From JACSRF01 sp963695505 (GTDB taxonomy: Bacteria > Chloroflexota > Anaerolineae > Promineifilales > Promineifilaceae), in assembly GCA_963695505.1 (NCBI GenBank), contig CAVOGX010000008.1:1-64000 (forward strand): a stretch of 64,000 bases of DNA, in the 5' to 3' direction. Shown here one piece after another: positions 53,672-62,401 of the stretch (position 1 is the first letter of the stretch; every line of letters starts with the position of its first letter). Made by a program: the position numbers and the translations under genes. The notes below the pieces were generated by a model, which was not told the origin of the DNA, ran no database searches, and was given only the letters and a program-made list of their open reading frames with translations.

Positions 53672-55292
53672 ATGACAACTTACGATATTTTGATTCGCAA
53701 TGGATTGATTGTAGACGGCAGCGGCGGCGAGCCGTATCCTGGGCGACGTGGCCATTCAAGGGGACAAGATTGCCGCCGTGGGCCAGGTGGCGGGCAACGG
53801 CCGTCCACCATCAACGCCCACGGCCAGGCCGTCAGCCCCGGCTTTATCAACATGATGTGCTGGGCCAACGAGTCACTGATTCACGACGGCCGTTCCCAAA
53901 GCGACATCCGCCAGGGCGTCACCCTGGAAGTGCTGGGCGAAGGCTCCTCCATGGGGCCGGTCAACGACAAGCTCAAAGCGACCATGAAAGCGCGCCAGGG
54001 CGACATCCAGTACGACATCGAATGGGACACCCTCGACGACTACCTGCAATTCCTGGACGCGGCGCGGCGTCTCCCCCAACGTCGCCTCCTTCGTCGGCGC
54101 AGGCGGCATCCGCGCCTACGTCCTCGGCTTCGACGACCGCCGCCCCACCGCCGACGAACTGGCGCAGATGCAAGACCTGGTGCGCCAGGCCATGGCCGAA
54201 GGGGCGCTGGGCCTCTCCTCCGCCCTCATCTACGCCCCCGACATGTACGCCGACACCGCCGAACTCATCGCCCTGGCCCAGGCCGCCGCCGAATACGACG
54301 GCATCTACATCACCCACCTGCGCAGCGAGGGCGCCCGCTTCTTGGAAGCGCTGGACGAATTCTTCACCATCGTCGAGCAGGCCAACATTCGCGGCGAAAT
54401 TTACCATCTGAAAGCCGCCGGGCCGCGCAACTGGCACAAGCTGGATGAAGTCATCCGCCGCGTGGAGGCCAAACGGGCCGCTGGTCTGGCCCATCACCGC
54501 CGACATGTACCCCTACCACGCCTCCTCCACCGGGCTGGACGCCATCATGCCCGGCTGGGCGCTGGACGGTGGCCACGACGCCTGGGTGGCGCGGCTGAAA
54601 GACCCCGACGACGCGGGCGCGGGTGCTGGCCGATTTGCGCTACACCGGCAGCGACCGCGAGAATCCGTTCATGGAATTGGAAACGGCCGATAACATCCTG
54701 GTCACCGCCTTCAAAAACGACGCCCTCAAACCGTACAGCGGCAAAACCCTCACGGAAGTGGCCGCCCTGCGCGGCCAAGACCCGCTGGAAGCGGCGCTGG
54801 ACCTGATCATCGAAGATGACAGCCGCGTGGGCACGGTCTTTTTCAGCATGTCCGAGGAGAACGTGCGCCGCGAAGTGGGCCTGCCCTGGGTCAGCTTTTG
54901 CTCCGATTCGGCGTCGCTGGCGCCCGAAGGCGTCTTCCTCAACTATCACCCGCACCCCCGCGCCTACGGCGCATTTGCCCGCGTCTTTGCCAAATACGTG
55001 CGCGACGAGGGCGTGATTTCGCTGGCGGAAGCGGTGCGGCGCATGACGGCCCTGCCCGCCGCTAATCTGAAGCTGGATCGGCGCGGCCGTTTGCAGCCCG
55101 GCTACTTTGCCGATGTGGTCATCTTTGACCCAGACACGATCCAAGACCACGCCACCTTCGCCCAGCCGCACCAGTACGCCACCGGCGTGCAGCACGTGTT
55201 GGTCAACGGCGTGCCGGTCATTGCCGGATGGCGAGCATACCGGGGCCACACCAGGCCGCGTGGTGCGCGGCCCCGGCTGGCGAGAAAGGTAG
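53672..55292 (+). CDS. D-aminoacylase-family amidohydrolase, about six frameshifts
   Basis: N-acyl-D-amino-acid deacylase family, about 540 residues after correction, ATG 53672 behind AGGAG. Pieces: YDILIRNGLIVDGSGGEP, GDVAIQGDKIAAVG, SPGFINMMCWANESL, DGRSQSDIRQGVTLEV, then IRAYVLGFDDR, GLSSALIYAPDMYA, YITHLRSEG, ITADMYPYHAS, PWVSFCSDSASLAPEG and the C-terminal GRVVRGPGW, the usual end of the family. The frame changes near 53740, 53800, 54065, 54480, 54620 and 55230. The HxH of classical amidohydrolases in the PGFIDMHTH position is replaced by NMMCWA. Confidence 0.8.
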
Positions 55293-55631
55293 CCAATTTT
55301 CCATTTTCAAATTTTGCCTATTGCTATCCGGCGCGGCGTTATTTATACTTCAGCCATTCTCGTTTTTTCTGACGAATGCAAGTTCAGTCAGAACGAACCC
55401 CCCCATCAACGACAAATTCGTGTGGACGAGAAAAGTTTGCACTCATTACGCTATTAACTTGCTGTAAGGTTACCTACCCACAGCATAACTGCAAGGGCTA
55501 TGTTCACCAGCGTAACCCTTTCAGCGGATTCGTGCCCAAAAGCACGATCTTACCCCTATTAAATGCCGGCTTGCCTGCGCAAAGTCGCGGCACGCCGTCA
55601 AATTTCCAATATTCGTTAACCGGAGGTTTAG
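55293..55631. other. Intergenic stretch before two secreted paralogues
   Basis: About 340 bp, AT-richer at the 5' end. I see no gene, terminator or clear promoter. CCGGAGGTTTAG at 55619-55630 holds the ribosome site of the next gene. Confidence 0.4.
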
Positions 55632-56171
55632 ATGCACAAATTGTTACTTTCTCTGTTTCTGACCCTTTTGCTAGGAGCCGGTACGTTCGGCCTGATTCAA
55701 GTAGCCCGCGGGCAAAGCGACAGCGACTCCCGCGTGCTGAAGCAGGAAACCCAGGGCGAAAACCAGCGCGAAATTCAAGGAGCGCCGCAAGTGACCGAAC
55801 CCCAGGCGCCCAATATCGGTTTTATCGATTCCCCCTCGGCAACCTGTTACCAGCCCGATGCCGGGCGGAACGAATGTTACCTGACCTGGTACTACCTCTC
55901 GGTAAACGCTTCCCCCAATTACATGATTACCATGACGCTCACGCTAAACGACCGCGGGCCAGTCGCCCACACCCAGGGCTTTTTCCAAACCTCCATGTAC
56001 GTGCCCTACAATATGCTGGGAAACGGCATCAAGGTAGCCTGTGGCTCTCTGGGTGCCGGGGGGAAGCCCAATCTGGGCAATGCGTACGTTTACACAATCC
56101 GCGCCCGAGACAGCGCGGGGCTTAGTTCAGCCAACTATGGCACAACCTACTGCCCGGCCTACACGCCCTAA
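55632..56171 (+). CDS. Secreted protein, paralogue A
   Basis: A 179-residue protein with a signal peptide (MHKLLLSLFLTLLLGAGTFG), a short charged spacer and a beta-rich domain with four conserved Cys (CYQP, ECYLTW, VACGS, TYCPA). It aligns along its whole domain with the product of 56181-56753 (shared IDSPS/NPTC, FFQTSM, YTIRARDSAGL/YAIRARETAGL, ANYG), so the two arose by tandem duplication. No known family recognised. It ends after the domain and lacks the hydrophobic tail of its neighbour. Confidence 0.65.
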   Translation: MHKLLLSLFLTLLLGAGTFGLIQVARGQSDSDSRVLKQETQGENQREIQGAPQVTEPQAPNIGFIDSPSATCYQPDAGRNECYLTWYYLSVNASPNYMITMTLTLNDRGPVAHTQGFFQTSMYVPYNMLGNGIKVACGSLGAGGKPNLGNAYVYTIRARDSAGLSSANYGTTYCPAYTP

Positions 56172-56180
56172 ACTGCCAGC

Positions 56181-56753
56181 ATGACCAAAATACCAACCAT
56201 GCGCACCAAAACCAATTTTTTGCTGCTTTTCCTGCCTCTAATAGGCGTTATCGGGGCCATCTCCCTGGCCATGGCGCTGGGGTCGCAGGCCGCGCCGCTG
56301 CCCAATAAACCGACCGCCTCCCATCCATTGCCCTACAGGGAGACCAGCGGCAACGGCCGTTCCCCGGACATCTCCTATATCGACAGCCCCAACCCCACCT
56401 GCTTCCGCCCCACCTCGGGAACCGGATCGTGCTATATCCAATGGAACTATTTGAACGTCTCGGCTTCTTCAGGGGCGTACGTCATCAGCATGACCGTCAC
56501 CATTGACGACCAGATTCGCGCCTATCACGCCGGCTTTTTTCAGACGAGTATGACCATCCCTGGGAAAATGTCCGGCCTGGGGTACAAAGTAACCTGCGGC
56601 GCGCCTGGTGAAGGCAGCCAGGCGCCGTGGGGCAATACGTACACCTACGCCATCAGAGCCCGCGAGACAGCAGGGCTAACCGCCGCCAACTACGGCTCTG
56701 TGACCTGTCCGGCAGATCTGGCGCTGGTATACCTGCCCTTCACCCGTAAATAA
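56181..56753 (+). CDS. Secreted protein, paralogue B, with YLP tail
   Basis: A 190-residue exported protein (signal or anchor at about 10-33) homologous to the protein 9 bp upstream, with the same four Cys. Unlike A it ends LALVYLPFTRK, matching the tail YLPAILRN of the C25 peptidase at 2845-6291. The tail could be a cell-surface sorting or attachment signal of Chloroflexota secreted proteins. One NGGCCGT copy encodes NGRS at 56350. Confidence 0.65.
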   Translation: MTKIPTMRTKTNFLLLFLPLIGVIGAISLAMALGSQAAPLPNKPTASHPLPYRETSGNGRSPDISYIDSPNPTCFRPTSGTGSCYIQWNYLNVSASSGAYVISMTVTIDDQIRAYHAGFFQTSMTIPGKMSGLGYKVTCGAPGEGSQAPWGNTYTYAIRARETAGLTAANYGSVTCPADLALVYLPFTRK

Positions 56754-56887
56754 CCGCCAAAAGAGGCTGCTCAAATACGTCCAGTCGCGTATGCTCGGCC
56801 GCAATCAGCGCATTCTTGGCGGTTGCCTGGCGGACTATGTGCCCTATAATGGAAACGGCCGTAACCCACGCGTCCATCTAGGGACTT

Positions 56888-57352
56888 ATGAAAAAACAAA
56901 CAGCCATCACAATACTTTTAATTTTGCTAGGAGTCTTCCTGTCCGCTTGCCAGGCTGGCCTGGAGCATGAGATAAACCAGGCTGAGCAAAATTGGCAAGC
57001 GCAGGGCGTTACCAGCTACGAAATCGAAGTACGGAAGATAGACAGCATCTGGCACGCCCAAACTCACGCTCTGGTTGTGGAGAATGGGGAAGTGGTGGAG
57101 GATTCCGCCACCTGTATCCCCGCACCCTTTGAAGGGGCGGAATGCGACGTGCGTGAATTCGACCCTGCCGATTACACCGTGCCCGGCCTGTTCGCCACCG
57201 CCCGCACCCAGGCCGCCCGCAGCGATGGCCAATGGACGACTATCCATTTTGATGAGCAGTATGGCTTCCCCGCCAACATCAGCTTTAGCAACCCCGAAAT
57301 TTTGGATGGAGAAGTGCGTTGGGAGGTCACGCATTTTGCCGTCCGGCCATAA
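56888..57352 (+). CDS. DUF6174-like lipoprotein
   Basis: A 154-residue protein with lipobox signal (MKKQTAITILLILLGVFLSAC). The mature part has the pattern SYEIEVRKIDSIWHAQTHALVVENGEV and a C-terminal DEQYGFPANISFSNPEI typical of a small domain of unknown function (DUF6174-like). No known role. An ACGGCCGT copy lies 33 bp upstream. Confidence 0.6.
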   Translation: MKKQTAITILLILLGVFLSACQAGLEHEINQAEQNWQAQGVTSYEIEVRKIDSIWHAQTHALVVENGEVVEDSATCIPAPFEGAECDVREFDPADYTVPGLFATARTQAARSDGQWTTIHFDEQYGFPANISFSNPEILDGEVRWEVTHFAVRP

Positions 57353-57393
57353 GTGCCGCAGGAGTACAGCCGTTTCCATCAATGGAGGCTCAT

Positions 57394-57645
57394 ATGAAGA
57401 GCGCACAGCTCAAATCGAGTAAATATTACCTATTGTGGGGGATAGGCGGGCTAGTAATTAGCATGCTGCTCACCTACCTTTTTGAATTCCAGACTCCCGC
57501 TCCCAACGAAGCCACCCTAATTTATTGGCAAACCCGGTGGACACCGCTTATCGTCATCGTGTTCGGTGTTTCCCTCATCACCCTGCTACGCGGCATCTGG
57601 CAATCCATCCAGGAATGGCGCGGTAAATGGCCGCCCACGGGATAG
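57394..57645 (+). CDS. Small membrane protein, two TM helices
   Basis: 83 residues from ATG 57394 (GGAGG before it). Hydrophobic segments at about 10-30 and 48-68, ending in a basic stretch. Family not recognised. Confidence 0.55.
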   Translation: MKSAQLKSSKYYLLWGIGGLVISMLLTYLFEFQTPAPNEATLIYWQTRWTPLIVIVFGVSLITLLRGIWQSIQEWRGKWPPTG

Positions 57646-57664
57646 GTACGGCCGTTAAGGTGGA

Positions 57665-58855
57665 TTATGTTACAGCTTTTGCAGGCTGTAACCCTTTTCG
57701 ATCAAGCTGCCGGATAAAGCGCGCCATTTCCCAGATTTCCGCTTCGTGGGGAGAACGGACCAGGTAGCCGTAGTTACCCATCCCCACGCTGATAATGCCA
57801 TGTACCGGCTGGTGGGCCACTACGCGCGAGCCAAAGGCGGCCAGAATGGCTTCGTGGCTGTGGGTATAGGGCTTACCGTGGCGGCGGCCAATGTAAGCAC
57901 AATGGTACGGCCGTTCCACCCGCGCCGTGAAGTTGTTGTGCACCACCACCTGAGCATACTGCCGGTACACGTCCATTTCATTGGCATAATTGAACATATC
58001 GGTGGTGAAGCCCCCCGGCGGACGCAAATTGGCTTCCAGCGCAACCAGGCTGCCATCCTCACGGCGGAAAAACTCAAAGTGGAAAAAGCGTTCCTGCGCG
58101 CCAAAGGCATGGACCGCCCGCTGCCCCATCTCCGCCAGGTCTGCGGGTATTTCGCGCAGCGAGAAGTAGAAGGTGTCGAGCTGTTGAGTGATGATTTCCA
58201 TGACGCCGTCCCCGTATTGGTGCGAGGTGTAGAAGAGAATACGGCCGTGGCGATCCGTCAGCCCGTCAAAAGATTGAATCGTGCCCGAAATAAATGGCTC
58301 TAGCAGGTAACCTACCGGCTGCCGCGCCAAAAAGCCTTCCAGCTCCTGCGGCGTGTGCAGCTTGAAGGTCTCGTTGGCCCCTACCCCAACGTCGGGCTTG
58401 GCCACCAGCGGGAAGCCCACCTCGGCGGCAAAAGCGCGCGCCTCCGCCGCCGCCTTCACCAGAAGCCCCGGAGCCACCGGCACACCCGCCACGGCAAAAA
58501 CCTGCTTCATCAGCGACTTGCGCTTGATGCGCGGTGTGTCGGCCGTTTTGAAACCCGCCACGTTAAAGTCGGTGCGCAGTCGCGCTTCGCTTTCCAGCCA
58601 AAATTCGTTGAAGGATTCAACGCGGTCAATTTTGCCATGCTGGTGGGTGAAGTAACCCAGGGCGCGCAGCAGGTTGTCGTAGTTGTGCATATCCTGCACG
58701 CGGTAATATTCGGCGAGTACGGCCGTTAGCTCCGGGCGCAGGTTTTCGTGGGGCTCGTCGGCCAGCCCCAGCACCCGCACCCCCAGCTCGTTGAGCCGCT
58801 GGGCGAAGGGCAGGTAATTAGGCGGGAAATGGGGAGAGAGGTAGACAAAGTTCAT
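57665..58855 (-). CDS. ATP-grasp domain ligase
   Basis: A 396-residue protein of the ATP-grasp superfamily. An N-terminal pre-ATP-grasp Rossmann part (FVYLSPHFPPNYLPFAQRL) leads to the ATP-binding region (RIKRKSLMKQVFAVAGVPVAPG, GFPLVAKPDVGVGANET) and the metal loop FHFEFFRREDGSLVALEANLRPPGG, with catalytic Glu/Asn in EANLR. It probably makes a peptide-like or amide bond. It overlaps the next glycosyltransferase gene by ATGA and so is translation-coupled to it. Confidence 0.8.
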   Translation of the reverse strand: MNFVYLSPHFPPNYLPFAQRLNELGVRVLGLADEPHENLRPELTAVLAEYYRVQDMHNYDNLLRALGYFTHQHGKIDRVESFNEFWLESEARLRTDFNVAGFKTADTPRIKRKSLMKQVFAVAGVPVAPGLLVKAAAEARAFAAEVGFPLVAKPDVGVGANETFKLHTPQELEGFLARQPVGYLLEPFISGTIQSFDGLTDRHGRILFYTSHQYGDGVMEIITQQLDTFYFSLREIPADLAEMGQRAVHAFGAQERFFHFEFFRREDGSLVALEANLRPPGGFTTDMFNYANEMDVYRQYAQVVVHNNFTARVERPYHCAYIGRRHGKPYTHSHEAILAAFGSRVVAHQPVHGIISVGMGNYGYLVRSPHEAEIWEMARFIRQLDRKGLQPAKAVT

Positions 58856-60039
58856 GATTCGAGCAGTTCCTGAAAAAATTCGGCCGTTTGTGCGGCAATT
58901 TTATCCCAGGTAAACAGATCGGCTACCTGGGCAGCTCCCGCACTCAAATTCTGGCGCAGTACGTCGTTTTCCAGCAAGGCCCGCACCGCTTCGGACAGCT
59001 CAAAGGGATCTTCGGGAGGAATGAGCCACACGTTTTCGCCGTGCACCAGCTCTGGCGTGGGCACCACCGGGTACGTGGTAATAAGGGGGCGGCCATGGGC
59101 CAGGGCAGCCATCAGCGTGCCGCGCCGCAGGGAGACGCCGTCGCGGTAAGGCATGACGATGAGGTCGGCGGCGTGCAGATGCGTGGAAACCCGCTGGTCT
59201 GGCAGAAAATCGGTCCAATGGACGCGCTCTGCCAGCCCGCGGGCGGCAATTTGCGCCTGGAGACGGTCTAGGAATTCCTGGTTAGTGGGGTCGCTGCTGC
59301 CCGTCTGCCCGCCAATGAAAACCAGGTGGCAACAACCGTTTAGCTGGGCCAGGGCATCGATAAGGGTGTCGGCTCCTTTGCTTTCGTTGAGGAAGCCAAA
59401 GTAACCCAGCAGGCAGCCATCGGGGGGCAGACCGAGCTTTTCGCGCACCTCAGCCTTTTCCACATGGTTGGGCGTGTAGGTGGTAATGTTGCTGCCAATA
59501 GGAATTTGGCATAATGGGGTATCCGTGCTGGTGAGGAGGGTCTGGTAGTCAGCCTGGTTGGTGACAATGGCCCCATGGGCCTGGCGGGCCATGTAGCGCA
59601 CGGCCGTTTCACGCAGCCGCCCCGCCTTGGGGAACAGATAAGGTACGCGCAGGTCATGAAAGGTGACGATGGTTTTGGTTAAATAACGCAGCCGCCAGGG
59701 GAATAAGTTAGCGGCGGGGCTGCCCATGTGGTAGGCGGCGGCCTGGTACTGAATGTTGACCACCTCTAAATCATAGCGCATCACCCAATCTGCGACAGTT
59801 GACAGGGCAGGCCAGCGCCATTTGCGCACAAAGGGATAGAGATGGGCAAAACCCAGGTCAATGGGTTGGGAGAGGGCGCGCCAGTTAGAAACGGCCGTTT
59901 CCGGGCGCGCCTTTTTGCTAGTAAGAATGTGAATCTCGTGCTGTTGGCTGGCCAAAGCCTGCGCCAATTCGCGCGTAAATGCCCCCACGCCCCCCTCCAT
60001 TGGGGGGTATTCACCCGTAATTAAACCAATTCGGGTCAT
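58852..60039 (-). CDS. Glycosyltransferase family 4
   Basis: A 395-residue GT-B enzyme, ATG 60039. N-terminal glycine-rich loop GEYPPMEGGVGAFTRELAQAL, central helix regions, and the C-terminal nucleotide-sugar site (HLVFIGGQTG, VHWTDFLPDQ, DLIVMPYRDGVSLRRGTLMAALAHGRPLITTY, with the ExxxxxxxE-like pattern). Likely adds a sugar to a lipid or polysaccharide carrier; a partner of the adjacent ATP-grasp ligase is possible. Confidence 0.87.
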   Translation of the reverse strand: MTRIGLITGEYPPMEGGVGAFTRELAQALASQQHEIHILTSKKARPETAVSNWRALSQPIDLGFAHLYPFVRKWRWPALSTVADWVMRYDLEVVNIQYQAAAYHMGSPAANLFPWRLRYLTKTIVTFHDLRVPYLFPKAGRLRETAVRYMARQAHGAIVTNQADYQTLLTSTDTPLCQIPIGSNITTYTPNHVEKAEVREKLGLPPDGCLLGYFGFLNESKGADTLIDALAQLNGCCHLVFIGGQTGSSDPTNQEFLDRLQAQIAARGLAERVHWTDFLPDQRVSTHLHAADLIVMPYRDGVSLRRGTLMAALAHGRPLITTYPVVPTPELVHGENVWLIPPEDPFELSEAVRALLENDVLRQNLSAGAAQVADLFTWDKIAAQTAEFFQELLES

Positions 60040-60051
60040 AGACCCACCGCG

Positions 60052-60408
60052 TCAATCAACCAGAGACTCGTATGGCAGCGGTATGGGATGGCCGCGCCAT
60101 TTCAGCAGTGACATAGCATAAATGCGCCGCAGCGATAGAAAATCAGCCTTGCGATGCTGCTCGTCATCGGCCGCGGCGGGCATTAATTCACCTTCCATAA
60201 CCCGAATCAAATCCCGGTCGCTCATCTTGTTCAGAGACAATAGTTCGGGGTGAAAAGCAGCGGGGACTTTGCTTAGTGAGGGGGGCATACCGGTGCGAAT
60301 GCTCTGCAAAATGACCTTTTGCAGCGGCATACCGGCCGCCCTGGCCACTTCTTGCAATTCCGCCAAAAGATTTTCCGGCAGTTCAATGGTGATTTTCTTT
60401 GTGGTCAT
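60052..60408 (-). CDS. Ribbon-helix-helix (CopG/AbrB-like) DNA-binding protein, orphan
   Basis: About 118 residues from ATG 60408, after GAGG. It begins with the RHH strand KKITIELPENLLAELQEVARAAG typical of antitoxins such as CopG/RelB type. The C-terminal half is unlike a toxin-binding tail I can name. No toxin gene is adjacent on either side. Confidence 0.6.
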   Translation of the reverse strand: MTTKKITIELPENLLAELQEVARAAGMPLQKVILQSIRTGMPPSLSKVPAAFHPELLSLNKMSDRDLIRVMEGELMPAAADDEQHRKADFLSLRRIYAMSLLKWRGHPIPLPYESLVD

Positions 60409-60534
60409 AAAAAATACCTCGTGCATGGATCCGGATAATGCTTTCAGTGTCCGCTTTTCTCTATAATCTGTCAAGTGCGGGTTGGCTGCTGGCGGATGGT
60501 TTCTAAACTATTGGGAAAGGATATTCCTGCACTT

Positions 60535-61497
60535 TTAGCGGGGGGGCAAGCCGGAACGCAAAACTTGCCAATAGGCGCGCACGCGCTGCCAGCGCAGCGG
60601 CCGTTTGTGCCCGATTAACCCTTTTACACCTTCTAGCAGCAGTTGGAGGGCGTAATTCTTCAACAGCACCACCCGGATAAGCGCCGCCGCGAAACGGCCG
60701 TGGTATTTGCGAAAATAACGCAGCTTGGCGCGGTTAAAGTTGACGTGGCGGGCCGTTACCGCCTGCTCGCTGCTCTTGCCCTCGTGGTGGATGACCTGCG
60801 CCTGGGGCAGATAAACCACACGCCAGCCGGCGTCCTTGATACGGCGGCACCAATCCAGCTCTTCAGAATACATGAAGTACGCCTCGTCCATGCCGCCCAC
60901 CTGCGCATACACTTCGCGGCGCACCATCAGGCTGGCCCCCATCACCCAGTCCACGTCGGCAATCTGGTCGTCGGGTAGGTCTTGGGCGTAATAGTGGCGC
61001 AGCAGGCGGCGCGGGGCCAGTGGCTGCAGCCAGGTGCTTTCAAACAGGCCGGTCAGCATGCTGGGAAAGCGCCGCCGGGACGGTTGGATACGGCCGTCTG
61101 CATACAACAACTGCGACCCCACCACGCCCACGTCGGGATGTTGGTCCATGTACTGCACCATCACTGTGAGGGCATCGCCCACAATTTCGGTGTCAGGGTT
61201 AAGCAAATACAGGAAACGGCCGTTGGCCTGGGCCAGCCCCAAATTATTCCCGCGCGGAAAACCTGCGTTCTCCTCACAGGCAATGAGATGCACCCAGGGG
61301 AACTCGTTCTGCAGCATGGCCACGCTGCCATCGCCAGAGGCGTTGTCCACGACAATAACCTCGACCTCCAGCGCGCCCCACCCGCCCTCGATGGACTGCA
61401 AACAGCTCCGCAGCAGTTCGCGCACGTTCCAGTTGACGATGATGATGGATAAGTCGGGAGATTGGGGATTGGAGATTAGAGATTGGAGATTGGTCAT
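60535..61497 (-). CDS. Glycosyltransferase family 2 (rhamnosyltransferase-like)
   Basis: A 320-residue GT-A enzyme with LSIIIVNWNV near the N-terminus, VDNASGDGS, NAGFPRGNNLGL, the DPDTEI-type metal motif (LLNPDTEI), and GGMDEAYFMYSEELDWCRR, typical of rhamnosyl/GT2 sub-class. The first 14 residues (MTNLQSLISNPQSP) come from a GGAGATTA-type tract, so the gene's true N-terminus may lie after them, or this repeat now supplies the start. Confidence 0.85.
   Translation of the reverse strand: MTNLQSLISNPQSPDLSIIIVNWNVRELLRSCLQSIEGGWGALEVEVIVVDNASGDGSVAMLQNEFPWVHLIACEENAGFPRGNNLGLAQANGRFLYLLNPDTEIVGDALTVMVQYMDQHPDVGVVGSQLLYADGRIQPSRRRFPSMLTGLFESTWLQPLAPRRLLRHYYAQDLPDDQIADVDWVMGASLMVRREVYAQVGGMDEAYFMYSEELDWCRRIKDAGWRVVYLPQAQVIHHEGKSSEQAVTARHVNFNRAKLRYFRKYHGRFAAALIRVVLLKNYALQLLLEGVKGLIGHKRPLRWQRVRAYWQVLRSGLPPR
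61468..61497. repeat. Short-period GGAGATTA-type tract
   Basis: GGGATTGGAGATTAGAGATT and following units (three and a half periods) at the 5' end of the glycosyltransferase gene; supplies its ATG. Confidence 0.6.
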
Positions 61498-61512
61498 GTG
61501 ATGGGGAGATTA

Positions 61513-61609
61513 GGAACACAGAGCTTCCCAGAGATAACGAAGAGTCTCACAGAGAAAACTAGTATATCTCCGTGTTGCTCTGTGACTCTTCTGTGCCTCT
61601 CTGTGTTCC
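61513..61609. repeat. Inverted repeat of CACAGAG tracts
   Basis: GGAACACAGAG (61513-61523) and CTCTGTGTTCC (61599-61609) are perfect complements around further CACAGAGA/TCTGTG units. The right half encodes the last residues of TatD (EESQSNTEIY). Confidence 0.55.
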
Positions 61610-62386
61610 TTGATTCATGCGGGAGAAAAGGCGCAGGGCGGTCTGCGTGGTGTGGCGGATGATTTCGACCTTTGTCATGCTCCGCACCTCGCCCAGCTTT
61701 TCCGCCACGTAAGCGACGTAAGCGGGTTCATTACGCTTCCCACGAAAGGGGTGCGGCGCCAGGAAAGGAGCATCCGTTTCCACTAAAATTCGTTCCAGTG
61801 GCGCCTTGGCGGCAATCTCACGCAATTCATCAGCCTTTTTAAAAGTGAGCGGGCCCGTAAAGCCAAGATAGAAGCCCATGTCCACGGCGGCAACGGCCGT
61901 TGCCCAATCCGCCGAAAAGGAGTGCAGCACCCCAGCATTTTCTTGCCCCGCCAGCGGCGATGCGCCTAAAAGACGGATCACGTCGGCGCTAGATTCGCGG
62001 TTGTGAATGATGACCGGCAGGCTTAATTCCGCTGCCAGTTCGAGCTGTAAAGAAAGAGCGCGGTGCTGCACCGCCTGGGGAGCGTCGTCCCAATAGTAAT
62101 CGAGGCCAATTTCGCCAATGGCTACCACTTTGGGATGCTGCGCCCAATCACGCAAAACGCCTATCCACTCATCTTGCCATCCGGCCGTGGAGTTTGGATG
62201 GACGCCCACAGCCGCATAAACGCCCGGGTATTGGTCGGCCAGTTGGAGTACATTACGGCCGTTCTGCAAATCCACGGCAGGCACAATGATGCGTGTCACC
62301 CCGGCTGCTGCTGCCCGCGCCACCACACCGTCGCGATCAGCGTCGAAGCGTTCAAAGTCCAGGTGGCAGTGAGTGTCTACGAGCAT
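61559..62386 (-). CDS. TatD family metal-dependent DNase
   Basis: A 275-residue TIM-barrel hydrolase. Metal ligands visible: HCHLD (H-x-H) near the N-terminus, the Glu in IGEIGLDYYWD, His in VIIHNRESS and HSFSADW, and the Asp in ETDAPFLAPHPFRG. TatD-type enzymes act as 3'-5' exonucleases or DNA repair/apoptotic nucleases. The C-terminus is lengthened by about 15 residues encoded in the CACAGAG repeat, making it longer than typical (about 260). Confidence 0.88.
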   Translation of the reverse strand: MLVDTHCHLDFERFDADRDGVVARAAAAGVTRIIVPAVDLQNGRNVLQLADQYPGVYAAVGVHPNSTAGWQDEWIGVLRDWAQHPKVVAIGEIGLDYYWDDAPQAVQHRALSLQLELAAELSLPVIIHNRESSADVIRLLGASPLAGQENAGVLHSFSADWATAVAAVDMGFYLGFTGPLTFKKADELREIAAKAPLERILVETDAPFLAPHPFRGKRNEPAYVAYVAEKLGEVRSMTKVEIIRHTTQTALRLFSRMNQGTQRGTEESQSNTEIY

Positions 62387-62401
62387 AACCCGGGCTGGCG
62401 G

